DNA from: CAZEVY01 sp964515555
GTDB taxonomy: Bacteria > Acidobacteriota > Terriglobia > Bryobacterales > Bryobacteraceae
Direction: 5' to 3'
DNA: 36,264 bases
Assembly: GCA_964515555.1 (NCBI GenBank)
Contig: CAZEVY010000049.1
Coordinates: 1-36,264, forward strand
Of the stretch, positions 1-10,977 are shown in pieces; position 1 is the first letter of the stretch; every line of letters starts with the position of its first letter. The translations under genes were made by a program, and so were the position numbers. Under the pieces are notes generated by a model. The model was given only the letters and a program-made list of their open reading frames with translations. It was not told the origin of the DNA and did not search any database.

Positions 1-1194
1 ACGCTCGTCGATCGCCGTAACTTCCACCTGTTCCAGCCGCTGCTCTACCAGGTCGCCACCGGAGCGCTCTCGCCCGGTGACATCGCCGCGCCCCTCCGAT
101 GGGTGCTGCGCAAACAGCGCAACGCGCGCGTCCTGCTCGGCGAGATGACCGGTCTGGACTCCGGACGCCGCCGCGTCCTCCTGGCCGACGGCGAGGTCGC
201 CTACGACACGCTGATCGTCGCCGCCGGCGCGGCGCCCAACTACTTCGGCAACGATGCATGGCGCGATCGCGCCGCGGGACTCAAGACCATCGAGGACGCC
301 ATCGGCATGCGCAGCCGCATCTTCCGCGCCTTCGAAGCCGCCGAGCGGGAACCCGACGCCGCGCGGCGCCGCGCGTGGCTGACGTTTGTCGTGGTGGGCG
401 GCGGCCCCACGGGCGTCGAGCTCGCCGGCGCGCTGGCCGACATCTCGCGCGACACGCTGCGAGGCGACTTTCGCGCCATCCGGCCCGAGGAGTCGCGGAT
501 TCTTCTGGTCGACTTCGCCGAGCGGGTGCTGACCACCTATCCGGTCGCGCTGTCGGCGGCCGCGGAGCGGTCGCTGGTCGGGCTCGGCGTGCGGCCGCTG
601 CTGGGAGTGCGAGTCACCGCGATCGACAATGAGTCGGTCACCGTCGAGGGAGCGAAGGGCGCGGAACGAATCGCGGCGCGGACGGTGCTGTGGGCCGCGG
701 GAGTCGCGGCGTCGCCGCTCTCTCGGGTGCTCGAGCGAGGCGCGGGAGCGATGCTGCGCCGCGACGGGCGTGTGGCCGTCGAGCGCGACTTCTCGATCGC
801 CGGACACCCGGAGATCCTCGTCATCGGCGACATGGCGTACTACGAGCAGGACGGCGCGCCGCTCCCCGGCACCTGCCCGGTCGCCATGCAGCAGGGCGAC
901 TGGGTGGCGCGCGCGGTCGCCGCCCGCGTCGCAGGCTGCGTCGCCGAGCCGTTCCGCTACCGCAACAAGGGCGATATGGCGACCATTGGCCGTGCCTCGG
1001 CGGTGGCGGTGCTGGGTCCGCTGAAGCTCGACGGGTTCGTCGCGTGGGTGTTCTGGCTGTTCGTGCACCTGCTGTATCTGGTCGGATTCCAGAACCGGCT
1101 GCTGGTCCTGATGCAGTGGGGATTTCAATACTTCACCTTCAATCGCGGCGCGCGCCTCATTACCCGCGACAGCGCCGCGCCCGGCATAGAATAA
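1..1194 (+). CDS. ndh: type II NADH dehydrogenase (NDH-2), 5' end missing
   Basis: The frame is open from the first base and ends at TAA 1192-1194, so about 397 residues are present and the first tens of residues (the N-terminal FAD-binding GxGxxG) lie outside the window. The visible start has the HLFQPLLYQVATG segment typical of NDH-2. A second Rossmann motif, FVVVGGGPTGVELAGAL, binds NADH. Further on come the ILVIGDMA FAD-contact segment and a hydrophobic C-terminus (FVAWVFWLFVHLLYLVGF) expected for monotopic membrane attachment. The family oxidises NADH and reduces quinone without pumping protons. The gene is followed after 5 bp by the cytochrome-domain PSD gene, which may simply be cotranscribed. 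A related pyridine nucleotide-disulphide reductase is the only realistic alternative. Confidence 0.9.
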   Translation, partial: TLVDRRNFHLFQPLLYQVATGALSPGDIAAPLRWVLRKQRNARVLLGEMTGLDSGRRRVLLADGEVAYDTLIVAAGAAPNYFGNDAWRDRAAGLKTIEDAIGMRSRIFRAFEAAEREPDAARRRAWLTFVVVGGGPTGVELAGALADISRDTLRGDFRAIRPEESRILLVDFAERVLTTYPVALSAAAERSLVGLGVRPLLGVRVTAIDNESVTVEGAKGAERIAARTVLWAAGVAASPLSRVLERGAGAMLRRDGRVAVERDFSIAGHPEILVIGDMAYYEQDGAPLPGTCPVAMQQGDWVARAVAARVAGCVAEPFRYRNKGDMATIGRASAVAVLGPLKLDGFVAWVFWLFVHLLYLVGFQNRLLVLMQWGFQYFTFNRGARLITRDSAAPGIE

Positions 1195-1199
1195 GGATC

Positions 1200-3897
<2,698 letters not shown>

Positions 3898-3908
<11 letters not shown>

Positions 3909-5313
3909 CGTCCGCCGCACTCTGAGCCGCCGCGAGATGCTGTGGGAGGCGGGCGGCGGGCTGGCCGGCATCGCGCTGGCGCACCTGCTGGCGCGTGACA
4001 AGGCGCTGGCGGCGCCCGCGCCCGGACGTCACTTCCCGGCCAAGGCCAAGCACGCCATCTTCATCTTTCTGCCCGGCGGCATCAGCCAGATCGACACCTT
4101 CGATTACAAGCCGGAGCTGGCGCGCCAGCACGGCAAACAGACCAAGGGGCCCAATAAAATCACGCCATTTTTCGGAAAACCGGGGACGATTATGGAAAGT
4201 CCCTGGAAATTCCGCCCGCACGGCAAGTCGGGCAAGTGGGTGTCGAACATGGTACCGCACTTGGCGGAGCTGGCCGACGAACTGGCGTTTGTCCATTCGA
4301 TGACGGCGCGCAGCAACAGCCACATGCCCGCCATGCTTCAGATGGCGACCGGCTTCATCTTCCAGGGCTTCCCGTCGGTCGGCTCCTGGGTGAGCTACGG
4401 GCTGGGCGCCGAAAACGAGAATCTGCCGGCCTTCGTGGTGCTGCCCGATCCGCGCGGCGTGCCGCCGGGCGGCGTGGCGCTGTGGGGCAACGGCTTCCTG
4501 CCGGCGGCCTATCACGGCGTCATCTTCGGCGACCGCCGGATGCCGATCGCCGATATCGCGCCGGCGCGCGCCCTCCGGCCCGAGCAGCAGGCGGCCAGCT
4601 ACGACCTGCTCACCGAGCTCAACGAGGAGCACCTGAAGCAGCATCCGGGCGACGAGCAACTGGTCGGCCGCATCAAGGCGTACGAACTCGCCGCGCGCAT
4701 GCAGGTGAGCGCGCCCGAGGTCACCGACATCTCGGGCGAGAGCGAGTCGACCCGCGAGATGTACGGCCTCAACGACGCCGTGACGCGCGACTACGGCTAC
4801 AACTGCCTGCTGACGCGGCGGCTGATCGAGCGCGGCGTGCGCTGCGTCCAGTTATTCAACGGCGGCCATTTCGGCAAGCCGCGCATCAACTGGGACGCGC
4901 ACGAGGATCTCGTCGGGAATCACTCGAAGCTGGCGCTCGGCATGGACCGCCCCACGGCGGCCCTCATTCGCGACCTGAAGCTGCGCGGGCTGCTGGACGA
5001 GACCGTGGTCGTGTGGACGACGGAGTTCGGGCGGCTGCCGATTACGCAGGGGCTCGGCGAAGGCGGGCGCGACCACAACCCCGAGGGCTACACGTCGTTT
5101 CTCGCGGGTGCGGGACTGAAACGCGGCTTCTCACTGGGCGCTACCGACGAGCTGGGCTGCCGCGCCGAGAATCCCGTGACGGTCTACGACATCCACGCGA
5201 CCGTTCTGCATCTGCTCGGCATCGACCACACGAAGCTGACGTTCTATCACAACGGTCTTCAGCGTCGGCTCACCGACGTCCATGGGCACGTCCTGCACGA
5301 GTTGTTGGCGTAG
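3898..5313 (+). CDS. DUF1501 protein (alkaline phosphatase/sulfatase-like fold), exported
   Basis: The 471-residue protein begins at ATG 3898, overlapping the PSD1 gene by 11 bp in another frame, so translational coupling is likely. The N-terminus has a Tat-like signal: a twin arginine in LSRREML followed by a hydrophobic stretch rich in G, A and L. The mature part has the DUF1501 landmarks IFIFLPGGISQIDTFDYKP, the NSHMPAML region, VVWTTEFGRLP and GRDHNPEGYTSFLAGAG. The fold is related to sulfatases and alkaline phosphatases, with Asp and His residues placed to bind metal, but the substrate is unknown. The partner PSD1 protein and the export signal suggest periplasmic polymer processing. No intrinsic terminator is obvious downstream; instead there is the inverted repeat at 5326-5436. 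Confidence 0.9.
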
Positions 5314-5325
5314 CCACTGCGCTTC

Positions 5326-5436
5326 TGACCGCTCGCTCACGCTCGCGGCTCCGCAAGATGCAGTACGTTACCAAGCCCTAACGTTACCAAGCCGCGAACG
5401 TTCCGTTACCGAGCCGCGAGCGTGAGCGAGCGGTCA
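5326..5436. repeat. perfect 26-bp inverted repeat with internal 12-bp direct repeats (REP/BIME-like)
   Basis: Arm 1 (5326-5351) begins TGACCGCTCGC and ends CGCGGCTC; arm 2 (5411-5436) is its exact reverse complement across 26 bp. The 59-bp spacer holds three copies of CGTTACC(A/G)AGCC at 5366-5377, 5382-5393 and 5404-5415. The element fills the gap between the convergent DUF1501 and DUF1080 genes, and the last three bases of arm 2 form the DUF1080 stop codon. A diverged single copy sits at 15429-15462. Folded in RNA it would give a very stable stem, so it may end transcription from both sides. It has no T-tract, so it is not a classic intrinsic terminator. Confidence 0.85.
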
Positions 5437-6060
5437 GGGAAGGAGCTTGATCCGCACGTTCTTGTAGTGGACCGTGCTGTTGGGGTCGTGACCCTGAAAC
5501 GCGATGGTCCCGCGTCCGATCACGCGCCCCGGACCCTCCCGCCCGCCGTTCCAGTCGGCCGGCTGCGTCCACTTGACGACTTCCTTGCCGTTCAGAAGCA
5601 CCGTGACGGTGTTGTCGCGTACGATAATGTGCTCGGTGAACCACTCGTTGTCCTTGACGATCGGCTTGATGACGTCCTCGCCGATGTCCTGCACGTGATA
5701 CAGGCTGCCGCTCTTGACGGTATCGCGATGCGTGGTGTTCACCTGCACCTCGAAGCCCTTGCGCGGGAAGCCGCGCTCCTGGAACTCGGTGTGAAAGTAG
5801 ACGCCGCCGTTGGAGTTCGGCGCCGTCATCACGTCGACCATCAACTCGAAGTTCTTGAAGTCGTGGTTCCCGACGGGACCGTCGTAGAAGGCGTGCGCCA
5901 CCGGGCCGTTGGCGACCATGGCGCCGTCCTTGACCTGAAAGCTGGCCTGGTTGCCGGAAATCTTCCAGTCGGTGAAATCCTTGCCGTTGAACAGGGAGAT
6001 CCATCCGTCCTGCGCGTATGCGCCCGCCGCGAAGAGCATCGTGAGCATCCAACGATTCAT
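5434..6060 (-). CDS. secreted DUF1080 (3-keto-disaccharide hydrolase-like) protein
   Basis: This is a 208-residue protein with a clear signal peptide (MNRWMLTMLFAAGAYAQ). The start at 6060 is chosen because the signal begins there and its ATG overlaps the upstream permease stop by 4 bp (ATGA). The mature protein starts with DGWISLFNGKDFTDW, the DUF1080 hallmark, and continues as one beta-rich, concanavalin-like domain (NGGVYFHTEFQ, then VKWTQPADW) up to RGTIAFQGHDPNSTVHYKN near the C-terminus. DUF1080 proteins are secreted and some act on 3-keto sugars or other glycans; the substrate here is unknown. Coupling to an APC permease gene is the main context. Its stop codon lies inside the inverted repeat described at 5326-5436. 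Confidence 0.88.
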   Translation of the reverse strand: MNRWMLTMLFAAGAYAQDGWISLFNGKDFTDWKISGNQASFQVKDGAMVANGPVAHAFYDGPVGNHDFKNFELMVDVMTAPNSNGGVYFHTEFQERGFPRKGFEVQVNTTHRDTVKSGSLYHVQDIGEDVIKPIVKDNEWFTEHIIVRDNTVTVLLNGKEVVKWTQPADWNGGREGPGRVIGRGTIAFQGHDPNSTVHYKNVRIKLLP

Positions 6061-7391
6061 AGGTCGCCTCGCGCCGATTGTAGCATTCGCGCGGCCCTCC
6101 GGTGATTCCAGAACCACCACCGCGCCGCCAGCACCAGCAGCGCGCAGCCGCCGATCAGCTTGGCCTCGAAAAGCCACACCGAGGCCGTGTCCGGCGGCGG
6201 GACCAGCGAGAGCGCGATCGAGAACACCGTCACGAACAGTCCCGAAGCCGCGCTCACGCGCAGGCCCTGCTTCCAGGCGCTCGCGAACAGGTACACGAAC
6301 GGGATGAAGTACAGAATCAGCGTCATGTCGACCACCAACTGGTAGCCCGCGCGCAGATTCTCACCGGCGTGCAGCACCACCAGAAACACCGTCGACGCCG
6401 CGCCCTGCGCCAGCAGCGAGAAGTAGGGCGTCCCCCAGCGCGGGTGAATCGCCGCGAAGGCCTTCGGAAGATACAGGTCGATGCCGATCACGTAGGGAAT
6501 GCGCGCGTTCCCCGCGCCCCAGGCGCCCATCTGTCCGACGACGCCGGCGCACACCAGAATCCCGAGCACCGGCGCCAGCGGCGGCACGCCCAGCGCCGCG
6601 GCCGAGGCGTCGCCCGCCTGCGCCAGTCCCGTCAGAACGCTGATGCGCTCGGGCGGCATCATCACCAGCAGCGCCAGGGTTCCGAGCATGTAAAACGCGG
6701 CGATGGCGAGCCCCGAGATCCACGCGGCGCGCGGGATGGTGCGCTCGGGGTCGCGGATCTCGCCGGCGAGAATCGCGCCCAGCTCGAGGCCGCCGAACGC
6801 GAAGGTGATCTGCGACCAGAAGTTCAGCCGCTCGAAGTTCCACTCCGGGATCACGTCGATCGGCGTCGCCGAGCCTGTCTTCGACCACACCGCGACACCC
6901 GCGGCGATCAGCAGCGCGCCCGCCGCGTAGGTCGCGATCGCGCCGATGTTGCCGACCCACTTCCCGATTCGGACGCCCAGGACGTTGGGCAGCAGCGCCG
7001 CCCACATCGCGGCGATCGAGATGGGGAGCACGTAGGGCGCGTTCTCGCCGAAGCCCAGCGTCGCCGCTGCCAGTGCGATGCCAGAGACCACGAGATTCGG
7101 AAAGAAGAACAGGTTGCTGATCCAATAGCACCAGCCGCACAGAAACGCCTGCCAGTCGCCGAAACTCGAGCGCGTCCAGACGTATATGCCGCCTTCCACC
7201 GGCATCCGGCGCGCCAGCGCCGCCACCGCCAGCGCCGACGGGACGAAGAACATCACCGCCGCGAGCAGCCAGAGCGTCAAGGCGCCCGGTCCGACGTGCG
7301 CCGCCGACGCCAGCCATCGCACCGCCACCACGGCGATGGCGTTGAACAGCACCAGGTCGCGGAGCCCGATCTCGCGGCGCAGTGTGGACAT
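6057..7391 (-). CDS. APC-family amino acid/polyamine permease
   Basis: This is a 444-residue, strongly hydrophobic protein with about 12 predicted membrane segments. It starts MSTLRREIGLRDLVLFNAIA, a typical APC-superfamily entry into TM1. Other APC features are the glycine-containing segment PVEGGIYVWTRSSFGDW (near TM2-TM3) and FGGLELGAILAGEIRDPERT, the conserved loop after TM6. The family imports or exchanges amino acids or amines across the inner membrane. The substrate cannot be read from the sequence. The gene ends in a 4-bp ATGA overlap with DUF1080, implying a two-gene operon. It is divergent from the outer-membrane receptor gene, with about 180 bp between them. Confidence 0.88.
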   Translation of the reverse strand: MSTLRREIGLRDLVLFNAIAVVAVRWLASAAHVGPGALTLWLLAAVMFFVPSALAVAALARRMPVEGGIYVWTRSSFGDWQAFLCGWCYWISNLFFFPNLVVSGIALAAATLGFGENAPYVLPISIAAMWAALLPNVLGVRIGKWVGNIGAIATYAAGALLIAAGVAVWSKTGSATPIDVIPEWNFERLNFWSQITFAFGGLELGAILAGEIRDPERTIPRAAWISGLAIAAFYMLGTLALLVMMPPERISVLTGLAQAGDASAAALGVPPLAPVLGILVCAGVVGQMGAWGAGNARIPYVIGIDLYLPKAFAAIHPRWGTPYFSLLAQGAASTVFLVVLHAGENLRAGYQLVVDMTLILYFIPFVYLFASAWKQGLRVSAASGLFVTVFSIALSLVPPPDTASVWLFEAKLIGGCALLVLAARWWFWNHRRAARMLQSARGDL

Positions 7392-7469
7392 GCGGTTCAG
7401 CCAGTGTCGCCCAATCGTGGCCCCCGTGCATAGCCTTGTGAATTGGTCGATTCCGAGCGTAATCGCATC

Positions 7470-7497
7470 TTGCGCTTTGTAACCGTTCTGACATAAT
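7470..7497 (+). promoter_or_regulatory. possible sigma70-type promoter for the receptor gene
   Basis: TTGCGC (7470-7475) and CATAAT (7492-7497) are separated by 16 bp, upstream of the outer-membrane receptor gene. This is the most AT-rich part of the intergenic region. The match is partial and no transcript start is known. Downstream, GGGGA (7513-7517) and TCCCC (7530-7534) could form a small leader hairpin. Confidence 0.35.
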
Positions 7498-7574
7498 GGG
7501 CAACAGTCGGGTGGGGAAACGTCTCGCAGTCCCCGCGCTACTTAGGTTGGAACTCCATGATCGAGGTCCGAAAA

Positions 7575-10500
7575 ATGAAATCCCTGCGACAGATCGGTTT
7601 CGCCGCGGTGTTTGCCGCGGCCGCATTCGCGCAGTCCTTTACCGGAAGCATCCTCGGCACGGTGCACGATTCGACCGGCGCCGTGGTGCCCCGCGCCAAC
7701 GTCGTGCTGACCAATACCGGAACCAACACGCGCACCGCGGTGACGTCGGACGAGAACGGCAGCTACATTGCAGCGCTGCTGCCGCCGGGGCAGTACTCGA
7801 TCGAGGTGAGCGCGCCGGGCTTCAAGAAGTTCGTGCAGGACGGCATCACCTTACAGGTGCAGCAGCAGGCGCGCCTCAACGTCGCCCTCACAGTGGGCGA
7901 AGTGGCCGACTCCATCGTCGTCACCGCCGACGCCTCGGCGCTCGACACCACCACGTCGTCGGTCGGCAGAGTAGTCGACAACCGGCGCATCGTGAACCTG
8001 CCGCTGAACACGCGCAACGTCTACTCGCTGGTGTTCCTGACGCCCGGCGTCGCCGGCTCGGTCGGCAACAACTACGGTGAGATGCGCTACTCGGTGAACG
8101 GCGCGCGGGCGCGCATGCTGGACACGCTGATCGACGGCGTGACGGCGGCGCACGCCACCGTCACCGGCTTCAGCGGGATATCCGTGTTCCCCTCGGTCGA
8201 CGCCATCGAGGAATTCAAGGTGATGGGCGCGACCTACTCAGCCGAGTTCGGCCGCAGCATGGGCAGCGTGCTGAACGTGGTCTTCAAGTCGGGGACGAAC
8301 CGGCTGCACGGCAGCGCCTACGAGTTTCTGCGGAACTCGGCGCTCGACGCCAACAACTTCTTCGCGAACACCCGCGGCCAGAAGCTGGCGAGCTTCCGGC
8401 GCAGCCAGGCCGGCTACACGGTAAGCGGCCCGATCCGGCGCGACAAGACCTTCTTCATGACGTCGCTCGAGATTCTGCGCGAGCGCTCCTTCGCCAACCG
8501 CACCTTCACGGTGCCGACCGCCATCGAGCGCCAGGGGAATTTCTCGGCGACGCGCGCGCAGAACGGCACGCTCATCACGATGTTCAATCCCTTCTCGACG
8601 CGCGCCAATCCCGCCGGCGGCTTCATCCGCGATCCTTTCCCGAGCAACACCATCCCGGGCGACATGTTCGACCCGGTGGCGCTCAACGTGATCAAGTGGT
8701 ACCCGCAGCCGAACACGGCCGGCGCCGCGGTCACCAACGCCAATAACTACTCGCAGAGCGGATCGGCGGGCGCCGACATCAACCAGCACGACTACCGCAT
8801 CGACCAGAACATCACCCCGACGCAGCGCTTCTTCGCGCGCTACTCGACGCGGCTCAACAAGTCCATCCCAGTCGCGTCGTTCCCCAAGGATCTGGCGATC
8901 GCCGAGGGCCGCATCGTCGAGGAGGATCACGTGCACGGGGCCGTCGCCGACTACACCAACACGCTGTCGCCGACCACGATCCTGAACGCGCGCCTCGGAT
9001 TCGCGCGCACGCTGTATCTCTACAACAACCAGGGCCTCGGCTTCCTGCCGTCGTCGCTCGGACTGCCGTCGTCGGTCGACACCGCCGTCGACCAGCGCAT
9101 CTTCCCTGCGTTCTCCACCGGCAACTACGTCACGCTGGGCGGCGGCGACCACCGGTCGAACGTCTTCATGGCATACACGGCGCTCGCCAACCTGACGAAG
9201 ATCGTCGGCCGCCACAACATCAAGACCGGCTTCGAAGGACGCCTGTTGCGCGTCAACGTCTTCGAGGCCTCGTCGAACGGCGTGTTCAACTTCAACGCCG
9301 GCATGACGCAGGGTCCGAATCCGAACCAGGCCAGCGCCACCGCCGGCAATGGACTGGCGTCGATGCTGCTCGGCACCGGATCGAGCGGCCAGATCATCCA
9401 GAGCTTCAAGAACGTCGCCGTGCAGAGCTTCTATCTCGCCGGTTACGTACAGGACGACTACCGCGTCTCGAACAAGCTGACCCTCAATCTCGGTCTTCGT
9501 TGGGACATCGACATGCCGCGCACGGAGCGCTTCGACCGCATGAACTACTTCGACCCGGGGGTAGCCTCGCCTCTGGCGTCGGCTGTCCCGGGCACCCGCG
9601 GCGGGCTGGTGTTCGTCGGGCGCAACGGCGTGCCGCGCACCGACTCGCCGGCCGACAAGAACAACTTCGCGCCGCGCATCGGGCTCGCCTACCAGCTCAC
9701 GCCGAAAACGGTGTTCCGCGCCGGCTACGCGCACTTGTTCGGCGCTTCGCACCAGGCTGCGCATGGAACCTTCGGCACGCAGGGCTTCCGCCGCGACCAT
9801 CCCTGGGTGACCTCGCTCGACGGGATCACGCCGACGAACCTGCTGCGGAATCCTTATCCGAACGGCTTCCCGGCGCCGGTGGGCGCGGCCGACGGGGTGC
9901 TCACGCAGACGGGCGCCGGCATCGCCGCGTTCACGCAGGATACGATCGCGCCCTGGACGCGGCAGATGAGCGCCAGCATCCAGCGCGAGGTTCCGGGAGG
10001 CGTAGTGGTCGAAACGGCCTATGTCGGCACGCGCGGCTTCCAACTCTATCGCAACGGCGAGGGCGGCCTCAGCCTCAATCAACTCCTGCCCGAGCACCTG
10101 GCGCTGGGCTCCAATCTAAACACCCTGGTGCCGAATCCGTTCTTCGGGAGAATCACGACCGGCGCCCTGGCGGCGGCCACGGTGCGCCGCGGCCAGTTGC
10201 TGCGCCCCTTCCCGCAGTTCGACACCATCACGCCGCTGTTCTCGAGCGGCGCGTCGTCGTTCTATCACGCCTTGCAGGTCACCATGACCCGGCGCTTCTC
10301 GAACGGCTTGCAGTTCGAAGGGTCGTATACCTACGCCAAGAGCATCGACGACGGCGAGAGCCATCAGAACAGCTACGACATCCGCGGCACGCGCGCGCTG
10401 GCGTCGATCGACCTGGCACACCGCTTCGTGATGGGTTATCTCTATGAACTGCCTTTCGGACGCGGACGCAAGTACGGTTCGGGCTGGTCGCGCTGGCTCG

Positions 10501-10970
10501 ATCTTGCCGCGGGGCGCTGGCAGGTCAACGGGATTACGACGCTTCAGGGCGGCACGCCCATCGCGATCTCGGCGACCAATTCGATCGGCCTGTTCAACCC
10601 GACATCGCGCGCCAATAACAACGGGCGCAGCGCGAAGCTGACCGGACCGGTCCACCAGCGGCTGAACCGCTATTACGACACGTCGGTCTTCAGCCAGCCG
10701 ACGGCGTTTACCTTCGGCACGGCGCCGGCGCGGCTGCCCGACGTACGCGTCGACGGGCTGCGCAACTTCGACATCTCGCTGTTCAAGGACTTCGTCGTCG
10801 CGGAGGAGCGCAACGTGCGTGTGCAGTTCCGGAGCGAGTTCCTGAACGCTTTCAACACGCCGCGCTTCGGCGGTCCGAACACGAGCGTCACTTCGACGTC
10901 GCAGGGCGTGATCACCTCGCAGGCGAATGCGCCGCGACAGATTCAGTTCGGGTTGAAGGTGCTCTGGTAG
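7575..10970 (+). CDS. TonB-dependent receptor-like outer membrane protein (Oar-like) with carboxypeptidase regulatory-like domain
   Basis: The protein is 1131 residues long from the ATG at 7575. This start is preferred over ATG 7557 because it gives a clean signal peptide (MKSLRQIGFAAVFAAAAFAQ) and has GAGGT about 8 bases upstream. Domains: a carboxypeptidase regulatory-like beta-sandwich, about 21-105 (GTVHDSTGAVVPRANVVLTN); a plug-like domain, about 115-230, with NLPLNTRNVYSLVFLTPGV and ATYSAEFGRSMGS; then a long beta barrel ending with an aromatic C-terminal residue (QFGLKVLW), as expected for BAM insertion. Acidobacteria carry many such receptors, believed to import large ligands such as oligosaccharides. 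The substrate is unknown. The neighbouring permease and DUF1080 genes are divergent, so a link is only suggestive. Confidence 0.9.
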   Translation: MKSLRQIGFAAVFAAAAFAQSFTGSILGTVHDSTGAVVPRANVVLTNTGTNTRTAVTSDENGSYIAALLPPGQYSIEVSAPGFKKFVQDGITLQVQQQARLNVALTVGEVADSIVVTADASALDTTTSSVGRVVDNRRIVNLPLNTRNVYSLVFLTPGVAGSVGNNYGEMRYSVNGARARMLDTLIDGVTAAHATVTGFSGISVFPSVDAIEEFKVMGATYSAEFGRSMGSVLNVVFKSGTNRLHGSAYEFLRNSALDANNFFANTRGQKLASFRRSQAGYTVSGPIRRDKTFFMTSLEILRERSFANRTFTVPTAIERQGNFSATRAQNGTLITMFNPFSTRANPAGGFIRDPFPSNTIPGDMFDPVALNVIKWYPQPNTAGAAVTNANNYSQSGSAGADINQHDYRIDQNITPTQRFFARYSTRLNKSIPVASFPKDLAIAEGRIVEEDHVHGAVADYTNTLSPTTILNARLGFARTLYLYNNQGLGFLPSSLGLPSSVDTAVDQRIFPAFSTGNYVTLGGGDHRSNVFMAYTALANLTKIVGRHNIKTGFEGRLLRVNVFEASSNGVFNFNAGMTQGPNPNQASATAGNGLASMLLGTGSSGQIIQSFKNVAVQSFYLAGYVQDDYRVSNKLTLNLGLRWDIDMPRTERFDRMNYFDPGVASPLASAVPGTRGGLVFVGRNGVPRTDSPADKNNFAPRIGLAYQLTPKTVFRAGYAHLFGASHQAAHGTFGTQGFRRDHPWVTSLDGITPTNLLRNPYPNGFPAPVGAADGVLTQTGAGIAAFTQDTIAPWTRQMSASIQREVPGGVVVETAYVGTRGFQLYRNGEGGLSLNQLLPEHLALGSNLNTLVPNPFFGRITTGALAAATVRRGQLLRPFPQFDTITPLFSSGASSFYHALQVTMTRRFSNGLQFEGSYTYAKSIDDGESHQNSYDIRGTRALASIDLAHRFVMGYLYELPFGRGRKYGSGWSRWLDLAAGRWQVNGITTLQGGTPIAISATNSIGLFNPTSRANNNGRSAKLTGPVHQRLNRYYDTSVFSQPTAFTFGTAPARLPDVRVDGLRNFDISLFKDFVVAEERNVRVQFRSEFLNAFNTPRFGGPNTSVTSTSQGVITSQANAPRQIQFGLKVLW

Positions 10971-10977
10971 AGGCAAC

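Noticed and set aside
7557..7574. Upstream ATG for the outer-membrane receptor
   Set aside because: It would put six residues, including charged ones, ahead of the signal peptide; the ATG at 7575 has the better-spaced ribosome site. It cannot be fully excluded.
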